Source: Paraburkholderia dioscoreae (GTDB lineage: Bacteria; Pseudomonadota; Gammaproteobacteria; Burkholderiales; Burkholderiaceae). From it: a stretch of 64,000 nucleotides of DNA. The notes beneath the pieces were generated by a model. It saw only the letters and a program-made list of their open reading frames with translations. It searched no databases and was not told the origin of the DNA. The stretch lies in NCBI RefSeq assembly GCF_902459535.1, contig NZ_LR699553.1, forward strand, positions 2,542,001 through 2,606,000. The letters run 5' to 3'. The translations under genes and the position numbers were made by a program. Positions 50,460-58,081 of the stretch are shown one piece after another (position 1 is the first letter of the stretch; every line of letters starts with the position of its first letter).

Positions 50460-50478
50460 ACCTCGATATACCTCGATA
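50460..50478. repeat. Two 9-bp direct repeats 10 bp apart
   Basis: ACCTCGATA at 50460-50468 and 50470-50478, directly after the USP stop and 260 bp before the histidine kinase. One-turn phasing would suit a regulator, but chance or slippage is possible. Nothing else stands out in the 50455-50736 gap, and no FNR box is present. Confidence 0.35.
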
Positions 50479-50736
50479 CCAGGCGGGTGCGCCGGCTCCA
50501 GGGGCAATCAGCCGGCCATCCACGCCCCGCGCCAGCCGGCGGGACTGGCATGAACCCGGCGTTTCACGGACAATGAGCGCAAACACAAACTTTCCGCGCG
50601 GTGTTTCCCCGGCCTGTGGCCGTACGAAAAACCATAGAACCACCCGGAACAGACGTGCTTGCCGTGCGCGCCGCCGTACCGACGTCGTCGGGCGGCTCGT
50701 CCGATCCTTGTCCGCAGTCATTCCAAAGAGATGCAC

Positions 50737-52083
50737 ATGCCCGTCAGCGGTAAGACGCCCCCATCGCGCAGTGCCGTTTTGCGCGAGCGAACCGGCTCAC
50801 TTGCGGCACGGCCCGCAGCAGCGGCCGCTGCCGCGTTCGTCGTGACGCTCGCCGCCATGCTGAGCGCCCGGCACTGGTTCGACCCGGCGCTGCTCATTTG
50901 CGTCGCCGCCGCCCTGCTTCTGGCCACGAGCGTGTTTTTGCTGTTGCGCGCGCGGCGCGACGGCCTCTCCGCACGCGGCGAGGAAAACGCCCGGAACAGT
51001 CAGTCTGCCGTGAATGAAGCGCGCATGATGGCGATCATCCGTTCGTCGATGGAGGCGATCATCACCATCGACGAGCAGCAGCGGATCGTCATCTTCAATC
51101 CGATGGCGGAGCAGGTTTTCGGCTGCTCCTCGATGGACGCGATCGGCGCGCCGCTGGCCCGTTTTATCCCCGATCGCTTTCGGGCGGCGCATGCGCAGCA
51201 TGTCGCGCAATTCGGCGTAACGGGCGTGTCGGACCGCCAGATGGGCAAACAGCGCGTGCTGGCGGGCTTGCGCGCCAACGGCGAGGAATTTCCGCTCGAA
51301 GCTTCGATTTCGCAGATCCGCGACGGCAACATCCGCCTCTATACGGTCATGCTGCGCGACATCACGGAGCGCGTCAAAGCGGAACGTGCTCAACGCCAGG
51401 CGCGTGAGGAGTTGCGCGAGCTGTCGGCCAATTTGCAGAACATCCGCGAAGACGAGAAAACGCGTATTGCGCGCGAACTGCACGATGATCTCGGCCAGCA
51501 GCTCACCGCGCTGAAAATGGACATTTCGTCGGTCGAACAGGCGCTGGACGGCGCGGCAAGCGCGCCGGTACGTGAGCAGTTGCAAGGCATGCGCCGATTG
51601 ATCGACGTGACCGTGGCCTCGGTGCGCCGCATTGCGGCGGATCTGCGGCCGGTCATGCTCGACGACCTCGGCCTGATTCCCGCAATCGAGTGGCTCGCAA
51701 CCGACTTCACCAACCGTTACGGCATCGACGTGGAGCGCGACATCGAGACCGGCGACGCGCGCTTCAGCCCGGCAGGCGCCACCGCGCTGTTCCGGATCGT
51801 GCAGGAAGCGCTGACTAACGTGGCGCGCCATGCCGATGCCACGCTGGTCACGCTGAGCCTGCGCGCGGGCGATCAGACCTTCGTGCTGCGCATCGCCGAT
51901 AATGGCCAGGGCGTGCATCGCACGGCCGAGCCGGGCGCCAAGTCCTTCGGCCTGCTCGGCGTTCGCGAACGCGCCCACATGCTCGGCGGCGCAGTCGACA
52001 TTCATACCGCGCATGGCCATGGCTTTGCGCTTACCGTCACCATTCCGGCAGAAACCGTGCAGATGCAGGAGATGCAAACATGA
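50737..52083 (+). CDS. Membrane PAS sensor histidine kinase (HisKA_3)
   Basis: 448 residues: two membrane helices near the N-terminus (about 30-50 and 54-72), a PAS domain (about 95-215, AIITIDEQQRIVIFNPMAEQ), a short coiled coil, HisKA_3 with H249 in IARELHDDLGQQLTALKM, and HATPase_c (about 345-440, LFRIVQEALTNVARHA). The transmitter is very similar to that of the kinase at 32623. PAS of this FixL-like type may hold haem or flavin, but no ligand can be assigned. I start at 50737 (AAAGAG, 6-nt spacing). The stop overlaps the response regulator by ATGA. Confidence 0.9.
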   Translation: MPVSGKTPPSRSAVLRERTGSLAARPAAAAAAAFVVTLAAMLSARHWFDPALLICVAAALLLATSVFLLLRARRDGLSARGEENARNSQSAVNEARMMAIIRSSMEAIITIDEQQRIVIFNPMAEQVFGCSSMDAIGAPLARFIPDRFRAAHAQHVAQFGVTGVSDRQMGKQRVLAGLRANGEEFPLEASISQIRDGNIRLYTVMLRDITERVKAERAQRQAREELRELSANLQNIREDEKTRIARELHDDLGQQLTALKMDISSVEQALDGAASAPVREQLQGMRRLIDVTVASVRRIAADLRPVMLDDLGLIPAIEWLATDFTNRYGIDVERDIETGDARFSPAGATALFRIVQEALTNVARHADATLVTLSLRAGDQTFVLRIADNGQGVHRTAEPGAKSFGLLGVRERAHMLGGAVDIHTAHGHGFALTVTIPAETVQMQEMQT

Positions 52084-52730
52084 CCCGCGTCCTGATTGCC
52101 GACGACCACGCGCTGGTGCGCGACGGTCTGCGCCATATCCTCAAGGGCGCAAGCGGCTTCGAAGTAATCGGCGAAGCAGACGATAGCGCCAGCACCGTCG
52201 CGCTGATCCGCGAGCGGCCCGCCGACGTGCTGGTGCTCGATCTGTCCATGCCCGGGCGCAACGGGGTCGAGTTGATCAAGCAGATCAAGGAGGAAAAACC
52301 CACGCTGCGTATCCTCGTGCTGACCATGCACGCCGAGCAGCAATACGCGGTGCGCGCGTTCAAGGCCGGTGCGTCCGGTTATCTGACGAAAGAAAGCGCG
52401 AGCGCCGAACTGGTGGCTGCCGTGACCAAAGTCGCGGCCGGCGGTGTCTACGTGAGCCTCGCAATGGCCGAGCGGTTCGCACAAAGCCTGAACGAACCCG
52501 TCGATCTGCTGCCGCATCAGCGTCTGTCCGATCGGGAATTCGACGTTCTGAAGCGAATTGCCGCAGGTCAGACGATCACGGAAATCGCAGTCGAGTTGTG
52601 TGTGAGCAGCAAAACCGTCAGCACCTACAAAACGCGCATCCTGGAAAAAATGCAGATGCCGCACGAGGCCGCACTCGTGCGCTATGCCATGCGACACAAA
52701 CTGGTCAGCGACGAAGACGGCGACATCTAG
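52080..52730 (+). CDS. NarL/FixJ-family response regulator
   Basis: 216 residues: receiver domain (1-120) with the acidic pair D8-D9, phospho-acceptor D54 in VLVLDLSMPG and K in GYLTKES; then a LuxR-type helix-turn-helix (about 150-210, LSDREFDVLKRIAAGQTITE). It is the cognate partner of the overlapping kinase gene, and possibly of the orphan kinase at 32623. Target sites are unknown; the TGTAGG-containing repeats at 35181 and 52853 are candidates. Confidence 0.93.
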   Translation: MTRVLIADDHALVRDGLRHILKGASGFEVIGEADDSASTVALIRERPADVLVLDLSMPGRNGVELIKQIKEEKPTLRILVLTMHAEQQYAVRAFKAGASGYLTKESASAELVAAVTKVAAGGVYVSLAMAERFAQSLNEPVDLLPHQRLSDREFDVLKRIAAGQTITEIAVELCVSSKTVSTYKTRILEKMQMPHEAALVRYAMRHKLVSDEDGDI

Positions 52731-52852
52731 ACGAGTCCGCATCGCCTGCGCCCACGGGCCATGACGCGGGCGCAGGCGCGCTCTCTGCCGAATCCGCGCC
52801 ACACGCGTCACCCTTTATCACCCAGGGGCTCTCCTGGTGCATCCTAGCCCCC

Positions 52853-52870
52853 TGTAGGAAACTCCCTACA
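52853..52870. promoter_or_regulatory. Palindrome TGTAGG-N6-CCTACA upstream of pseudo-receiver/fnr
   Basis: A perfect 6-bp inverted repeat centred 85 bp before the start at 52947. Its left part TGTAGGAAAC resembles TGTAGGGAAAC at 35209-35219. It is a candidate operator for the adjacent NarL-type regulator. Confidence 0.45.
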
Positions 52871-52946
52871 AACCTTCACGCCCACCTACTCGAAGTTCAT
52901 TCCGCGCCGATTTTATTTTGAGACAGCGCGGCCGATACTTCGAGCC

Positions 52947-53378
52947 ATGAACTCAAGCCCTGAGAACCCCACCCTCCGAGTTTTTCTGGTCGACAACGCA
53001 GTATCGGTGCGGCGTCGTATGGCCACACTGCTCGGCGCGCTGGACGGCGTGGAGATTGTCGGCGAAGCCGAGGAATCCGGCGCAGCCCTCACGGGCATCG
53101 AAACTGGCGCGGCTGATCTGGTCGTGACGGAGTTGCATCTGAGTGGAGGCACCGGCATGGAATTGCTCACATCGTTGGCAAAAAAAATGCCCCATGTGAT
53201 CGCAATCGTGCTGACGAACCACTCGGGCGCGTGGTTTCGGCGCGCCTGCCTGATGAGCGGTGCCCACTACTTTTTCGACAAGACCAGCGAATTTGATCTC
53301 GCGCGAAACACGATCCAGCGGATCGCCGGCGAACATCGCACGCGCGCCCTTCTACCATCCGGAGCACATCATGTCTGA
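52947..53378 (+). CDS. Degenerate stand-alone receiver domain (pseudo-receiver)
   Basis: 143 residues, a single receiver fold with no output domain. The phospho-acceptor aspartate is replaced by glutamate, E62 in DLVVTELHLSGG, and the acidic pair is D16-N17. The switch threonine T90 and the conserved lysine K112 (FFDKTSEF) remain. Glutamate at this site often mimics the phosphorylated state, so the protein may be locked on and act through protein contact. Its 3' end overlaps the fnr start by 8 bp, so the two are translationally coupled. Confidence 0.8.
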   Translation: MNSSPENPTLRVFLVDNAVSVRRRMATLLGALDGVEIVGEAEESGAALTGIETGAADLVVTELHLSGGTGMELLTSLAKKMPHVIAIVLTNHSGAWFRRACLMSGAHYFFDKTSEFDLARNTIQRIAGEHRTRALLPSGAHHV

Positions 53379-54159
53379 CGTCCTCGCCTATTCCGTCCCC
53401 GCGCCTGCAGTCGTCTTCCCGCCGATGTCGCCCGCTCCCCGGGTAGTGCCGATCGCCGTGCAGGCGCCGCGCAAGGACACACTGGGCTGCACGGCCTGCT
53501 CGATGCGCTCGATCTGCATGCCGCAAGGTCTGACGCCCACGGAACTGCAACGGATCGAAGCGCTGATCTGCCCGTCGCGCACGATCAAACAGGGCGAGAC
53601 GATCTATCGCGCGAACGACTCGTTCCAGAGCATCTACGTAGTGCGCGTGGGATCGTTCAAGACCGTCGTCATGCACCGCGACGGCCGCGAACAGGTGACG
53701 GGCTTTCACCTCGCCGGCGACTCTCTCGGTCTGGACGGCGTGTGCTCCGGTCACCACAACTGCGACGCCATCGCGCTCGAAGACAGCAAGATGTGCATCA
53801 TCCCGTTCCATCTGCTCGAAGCCATGTGCCGCGAGGTCAAGGCCGTCCAGCAACACGTGCACCGCATGATGGGTGGCGAGATCGTGCGCGAATCATCGCA
53901 GATGATGTTGCTCGGCACGATGTCCGCCGAGCAGCGCGTGGCGACGTTCCTCCTGAATCTGTCGGACCGCCTGAGAATGCGCGGCTATTCGCCGGCCGAG
54001 TTTTATCTGCGCATGACGCGTGAGGAAATCGGCAGCTACCTCGGCATCAAGCTCGAAACGGTGAGCCGGATGCTCTCCAAATTCCAGCGTGACGGACTGC
54101 TCGATGCACACGGCAAGAATATCCGGATTCTCGACCACGACGGTCTCGTGCGGGTTTGA
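53371..54159 (+). CDS. fnr: FNR-type oxygen-sensing transcription regulator
   Basis: 262 residues. A cysteine cluster C40-x2-C43-x5-C49 and C142 (KMCIIPF) reproduce the four [4Fe-4S] ligands of FNR, so oxygen sensing is expected. A cyclic-nucleotide-binding-type beta roll (about 75-175) and dimer helix precede a helix-turn-helix with the recognition residues E229-T-V-S232-R233, the FNR reading head for TTGAT half-sites. The N-terminal 35 residues are a Pro/Val-rich extension. The start at 53371 follows CCGGAG. It is the obvious candidate for the regulator acting at the boxes listed throughout the window. Confidence 0.95.
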   Translation: MSDVLAYSVPAPAVVFPPMSPAPRVVPIAVQAPRKDTLGCTACSMRSICMPQGLTPTELQRIEALICPSRTIKQGETIYRANDSFQSIYVVRVGSFKTVVMHRDGREQVTGFHLAGDSLGLDGVCSGHHNCDAIALEDSKMCIIPFHLLEAMCREVKAVQQHVHRMMGGEIVRESSQMMLLGTMSAEQRVATFLLNLSDRLRMRGYSPAEFYLRMTREEIGSYLGIKLETVSRMLSKFQRDGLLDAHGKNIRILDHDGLVRV

Positions 54160-54234
54160 TTCGCGGTCGGGACCGCCGCCGGCACGCAGCGGGCGCCAGG
54201 GAAAGGCTGCCCGCGCGCTAAACGGGCTAACAGG

Positions 54235-55221
54235 CTAACGGACTACGAGCACTGCGGCGCCGGTTAACTTGCCATCCCGCAGATCGCTCAGCGCCCGGTT
54301 CGCATCCGTCAGCGCATAAGTTGTCGTGTCGATTTCAAGGCGCTGCCCGGTAGCAACTTGCATGAAGGCAAGTCCGTCCTCCCGTGTCAGATTGGCGACC
54401 GACACCACGTTCCGCTCACCCCACAGAAATGCATACGGGAATGACGGAATGTCGCTCATGTGAATGCCGCCGCATACTACCGTCCCTCCTTTCGCCACCG
54501 CGCGCAATGCTTGCGGAACGAGCGCTCCGACGGGCGCGAAAATCAGGGCGGCGTCCAGCTCGGCGGGAGGCGCTTCGTCGCTGCCGCCCGCCCACGCCGC
54601 GCCAAGGCGCAACGCGAGCTGCTGGGCTGCGCGATCGCCTGGGCGCGTGAATGCATACACCGTGCGCTTCTGATGACGCGCGACCTGCGCGACGATATGC
54701 GCCGCCGCGCCGAAACCGTAAATACCGATCCGCTGGGCGTCGCCCGCCATTTTCAACGTGCGATAGCCGATCAGACCCGCGCACAGCAACGGCGCCGCCT
54801 CGATATCCGGGTACTGCGCCGGCAGATGAAAGCAATACTGACTGTCGGCGACGGTGCGCTCGGCATAACCGCCGTCGATCGTATAGCCCGTGAAGCCCGG
54901 CTCGTCGCAAAGATTTTCCCGCGCCGACAGGCAGTAGCGGCAATGCCCGCAAGTGTGGCCGACCCACGGCACACCCACCCGGTCGCCGACGGCAAAGCCC
55001 GTCACACCCGCGCCGAGCCCGGCCACCGTACCGACGATCTCGTGGCCCGGAATCACGGGCTGCTTGGGATGCTCGAGCTCATGGTCAACCAGATGAAGAT
55101 CGGTGCGGCACACGCCGCAGGCGTGAATCTGGATCAGGAGTTGCCCGGGACCGGGCTTCGGGTCCGGCACCTCCTGCTCACGCAACAACGCTGAGCTACC
55201 GTCGAACACCATCGCACGCAT
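54235..55221 (-). CDS. Zinc-binding alcohol dehydrogenase
   Basis: 328 residues, the third medium-chain dehydrogenase of the window. Catalytic zinc: GVCRTDLHLVDHELEHPKQP and GHEIVG; structural-zinc cysteines CGHCRYCLSARENLC; a modified nucleotide loop GFGAAAHIV. It resembles mycobacterial AdhA-type enzymes of the YjgB/AdhA cluster. GAGGAG precedes the start. No FNR box is visible in the 102-bp gap upstream. Confidence 0.88.
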   Translation of the reverse strand: MRAMVFDGSSALLREQEVPDPKPGPGQLLIQIHACGVCRTDLHLVDHELEHPKQPVIPGHEIVGTVAGLGAGVTGFAVGDRVGVPWVGHTCGHCRYCLSARENLCDEPGFTGYTIDGGYAERTVADSQYCFHLPAQYPDIEAAPLLCAGLIGYRTLKMAGDAQRIGIYGFGAAAHIVAQVARHQKRTVYAFTRPGDRAAQQLALRLGAAWAGGSDEAPPAELDAALIFAPVGALVPQALRAVAKGGTVVCGGIHMSDIPSFPYAFLWGERNVVSVANLTREDGLAFMQVATGQRLEIDTTTYALTDANRALSDLRDGKLTGAAVLVVR

Positions 55222-55323
55222 ACGGTTCTCCTCAAACCTGGTAAGCCAGCGTACCTATCAAGTCCCGCCGCGGCAAGCATCGCGACAAGATACTGCAGCC
55301 ACCGCCGGCTGCGCTGCGGGCAA

Positions 55324-55599
55324 TCACTCGCAAAAGCGGAAGTAGCCGCTATGCATCAGCACAGGTTTCCCGCCGATCTCGTGGAGCAACTGCCTCGCTG
55401 CGCGTTCGATCGGATGCCGGTTCGAGTCGAACGCGGCAATCAGATCCTCCTCGCGCAGCGACGCAGCGCCGAAATGGTCTTCGAGCGCTTCGGCGGTAAT
55501 CGCGCACTGCACACGTTCGCCGTCCACTTCGGCCGGAAATGCAATGACGAGATCGCGCGCACAGTACTCCGGACGTTCTTCAGGAAAATGAATTTTCAT
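55324..55599 (-). CDS. DUF1488-type small protein
   Basis: 91 residues starting MKIHFPEERPEYCARDLVIA. It matches the DUF1488 pattern: a first strand with FP, an F-A-E-V-D-G-E-R-V-Q-C strand pair, a helix AITAEALEDHFGA, and FDSNRHPIERAARQLL near the end. Function unknown. I start at 55599 because AGGTG is correctly spaced; a GTG three codons earlier is possible. Confidence 0.75.
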   Translation of the reverse strand: MKIHFPEERPEYCARDLVIAFPAEVDGERVQCAITAEALEDHFGAASLREEDLIAAFDSNRHPIERAARQLLHEIGGKPVLMHSGYFRFCE

Positions 55600-55763
55600 G
55601 ACCGTCACCTGATTCGTTGCGCAGGGTGCGAGGCTGGACCGGTCGTGTTCGCGCGCCTACGCGCCGCGCGCCACGCTTCGGGACGGAGCGACCTATGGGT
55701 CGCCCGCCTGTCAGCAGCATAGGACCAATGCGCGCGACGTCAAATTCAGGCATTCCGTCCTGG

Positions 55764-55777
55764 TTGACCGAAGTCAA
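55764..55777 (+). promoter_or_regulatory. FNR-type box, perfect, for cytochrome c
   Basis: TTGACCGAAGTCAA, centred 64 bp before the GTG start at 55835, with TACACT at 55799-55804 as -10. Confidence 0.75.
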
Positions 55778-55834
55778 CGGCACCCAACCTGGTCCCCGTA
55801 CACTGAAGTCATCCCCCGCGCTGGAGCATATGCC

Positions 55835-56170
55835 GTGATTGCCTTATTCCGAAGCTGCCTGGCCGCCTGTGCGGCGTTAGCGCTGGCATCCGGCGCCGCG
55901 CGTGCCGAGCCGGAACCGACCGCGCTGGTCGATCAGCAGCACTGCATGTTTTGCCACACCCGAGATGCGCCGTTCCTCGCGCCGTCGTTCCAGCAGATCG
56001 CCGAACGCTATCGCAACGTGCCGAATGCGCAGTTCATGCTCGAGCACAAACTGCGGCTCGGCGGCAAAGCACATTGGGGCGACATGGCGATGCCGCTGCC
56101 GGGCGACCGCGGCGGCCCGTTGTCGGCGGACGATGCGCATACGCTGGTGCAATGGGTACTGAGTCAATGA
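55835..56170 (+). CDS. Small periplasmic c-type cytochrome
   Basis: 111 residues with a signal peptide (cleavage near residue 24, ARA-EP) and one haem site CMFCH (37-41). A methionine in AMPLP is the likely sixth ligand, so it is a class I electron carrier. It uses a GTG start at 55835, supported by CTGGAG at 8-nt spacing; the overlapping ATG at 55830 is in another frame. FNR control suggests a role in low-oxygen electron transfer. Confidence 0.9.
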   Translation: MIALFRSCLAACAALALASGAARAEPEPTALVDQQHCMFCHTRDAPFLAPSFQQIAERYRNVPNAQFMLEHKLRLGGKAHWGDMAMPLPGDRGGPLSADDAHTLVQWVLSQ

Positions 56171-56243
56171 ACCCGCCTTCGAGACCGCGATGTGTCGCGG
56201 TCCGCTTCGCTTGAACGACGGCCGTACGTTTCGGAGAACTTTC

Positions 56244-56618
56244 ATGCGTCTCACTGTCCACCTCGACACGTTCGATCGTGTCCATCCGATGGCATTTGCA
56301 ATCCTGTGGCTCGACAAGGACGCGCGGAAATGGTCGCGTGAAGGCCATCTCGGGCTCGAACTGCCCGAATGGGGCACGCTGCACATGGATTGCGGCAATA
56401 CGCTCGTATGCGGGCCGCACGATACGACGCCCGTCTGTGTGCTGGAAGGGCTCGATCTGAATGACCGCGATGGGCCGTTCGAAGGCGAAACCGGACCTGC
56501 CCAATGGTGCGCCGAACGCGGCCGCACCCTGATGACCGGCCACTGGCATGTGCAATGTATCGACAACGAACAGGTGCAGCCGGAACACGGCCTGTTCGCC
56601 TCCGACAGCGACATGTGA
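56244..56618 (+). CDS. Protein of unknown function
   Basis: 124 residues, start after CGGAG. Soluble, beta-rich, acidic, with several Trp and Cys residues (ILWLDKDARKWSREGHLGLE, LHMDCGNTLVC). I do not recognise a family. It lies 73 bp after the cytochrome c gene on the same strand and may be in its transcript. Confidence 0.6.
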   Translation: MRLTVHLDTFDRVHPMAFAILWLDKDARKWSREGHLGLELPEWGTLHMDCGNTLVCGPHDTTPVCVLEGLDLNDRDGPFEGETGPAQWCAERGRTLMTGHWHVQCIDNEQVQPEHGLFASDSDM

Positions 56619-56653
56619 AACGCTGATGTCTCGACCTACGGGAGGCCATCGTC

Positions 56654-57130
56654 ATGGGACTGACCACCGATCTGGACGGTGTCCGTCACGCGTACGGACT
56701 CTGCTTCGTGCGTGTGCCGTGGGCCTATTTCACACGCTTGCCGCTCACCGAGCAATGGGGCGACGGCTGGGAACGCGCGCCCTATGAACAGCACGCCGGC
56801 CTGCCCTACGAGGACGCGGCGCAGCAGATTCTGACAGTTGCGTTCGACGGGCCGCTGCTGCCGCCCGACGCTGGGTACGACGGTTGCGCGCGCAGCGTCA
56901 ACGAAATCAACCGCGGCGACGCGCCCTGGCTGCGCACGCAGGACTTCATCAACAACGCGCCGGTGCGAATTGCCGCGGGTGTATCGCTCGAAAAATTCGT
57001 GGAACTGGTCGAACTGGCCGGCGGCCATGTGTTTGCGCCGCTCGGCTGGGGCTCGTTGCGGCTCGCGCCCGTGGAGCCGGCCGGGCCTTCCGGAGCGACA
57101 AAGTGCGGGCACCGGACGGATCTTGCATGA
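56654..57130 (+). CDS. Protein of unknown function
   Basis: 158 residues, start after GGGAGG. Soluble; aromatic-rich N-terminal half (LCFVRVPWAYFTRLPLTEQW) and a segment with NEINRGDAPWL and SLEKFVELVELAGG. I recognise no family. It follows the previous unknown gene by 35 bp, likely the same operon. Confidence 0.6.
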   Translation: MGLTTDLDGVRHAYGLCFVRVPWAYFTRLPLTEQWGDGWERAPYEQHAGLPYEDAAQQILTVAFDGPLLPPDAGYDGCARSVNEINRGDAPWLRTQDFINNAPVRIAAGVSLEKFVELVELAGGHVFAPLGWGSLRLAPVEPAGPSGATKCGHRTDLA

Positions 57131-57154
57131 CCGGTGCCGCGCAACGCTAATCGC

Positions 57155-57352
57155 TTAACTATGGCTGTCGCCGTCGGCTGTCGAATTGAGCAGCATGACA
57201 AAACACGCAACGCCGACGATCAGGGCCGCGACGCCGTAGTGAAACACCGGCGGCTCGTCGAAGAGCAAACCGCGAATCGACGCCCCGATACCTGCCAGTG
57301 CCACAAATACGGCGATTGCCGAAAAAACGATTCTATTTTCTGAGCGGACCAT
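57155..57352 (-). CDS. Small two-helix membrane protein
   Basis: 65 residues with two hydrophobic helices (about 7-28 and 38-55) joined by a short loop (LLFDEPPVFHYG). GGAGG precedes the ATG at 57352. A perfect FNR box is centred 71 bp upstream, which supports expression of this small gene. Function unknown. Confidence 0.65.
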   Translation of the reverse strand: MVRSENRIVFSAIAVFVALAGIGASIRGLLFDEPPVFHYGVAALIVGVACFVMLLNSTADGDSHS

Positions 57353-57416
57353 GATGTCCTCCATGAAGTCTGAGCGGAGTGGTGAAGACATCATCGGCCT
57401 TGCGGGCTGGTGGGGT

Positions 57417-57430
57417 TTGACGAGCATCAA
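57417..57430 (-). promoter_or_regulatory. FNR-type box, perfect, for the small membrane protein
   Basis: TTGACGAGCATCAA, centred 71 bp from the start at 57352. Confidence 0.7.
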
Positions 57431-57442
57431 TTGCCGTGGCCG

Positions 57443-57949
57443 TCACGATTTCTTTGTACGCGGCAACGCTGCATTCAGGAATGGATTGAAGCTGTTCGAA
57501 CGCGCCAGCGGATTGGCCTTTTTTGAGCGGTGCCGGCTGTCCGGCTGCGCGCTGCCGGACAATTGCGCAAGGAGTTCATCTGTGCCGGAATCTTCGTCCG
57601 CACTCGGTTTTTTTCTGTTTTTTGCGCGTGCCCGCTGACCGTCTTCGGCATTTGCACTTCCAGTGCGTGTCGGCACCGATACGCCGGCGATATGTTCGAC
57701 GACGGTCATGAACGAGTCCGAAGGCGATTGCGGGGCCTCGCCAGGTAGCATCGTCAGCACGACGATTTCATGCAGCGAGCGGCCGTCGACGGAACGGGCA
57801 TGAGGAGCGGTCTTCCAGTTGGCATCCGCTTGCGCGAACGCGCCAATGACGCGCTCCAGTACCGCTGGCGACAGCACGCCGCCGTCATACAGGCTGATGA
57901 CCACACGCTCGAAAACATGAAACGGAGTCGCTGCGGCGGCTTTTGGCAT
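57443..57949 (-). CDS. Protein of unknown function with basic disordered tail
   Basis: 168 residues. The N-terminal about 90 residues look folded (FHVFERVVISLYDGGVLSPA, LHEIVVLTMLPGEAPQSPS); the rest is Lys/Arg/Ser-rich and probably disordered. AAGGAG lies upstream of the ATG. No family recognised. Confidence 0.55.
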   Translation of the reverse strand: MPKAAAATPFHVFERVVISLYDGGVLSPAVLERVIGAFAQADANWKTAPHARSVDGRSLHEIVVLTMLPGEAPQSPSDSFMTVVEHIAGVSVPTRTGSANAEDGQRARAKNRKKPSADEDSGTDELLAQLSGSAQPDSRHRSKKANPLARSNSFNPFLNAALPRTKKS

Positions 57950-58081
57950 GCGTTTCTACTCCTTGATGAATTCGCTGTGTTCGCTCGCAAACGGACGCCG
58001 GAACGGATGGACTTGCGCCGGCCACAACGTCCGCGCGATCTTTCCCGCGGCCCTGCCGGGAACGGCCGTTGCTCATTTCGC

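Noticed and set aside
49285..52077. Long minus-strand frames across the USP and kinase genes
   Set aside because: Shadow frames of high-GC coding DNA; the plus-strand genes carry USP, HisKA_3 and receiver motifs.
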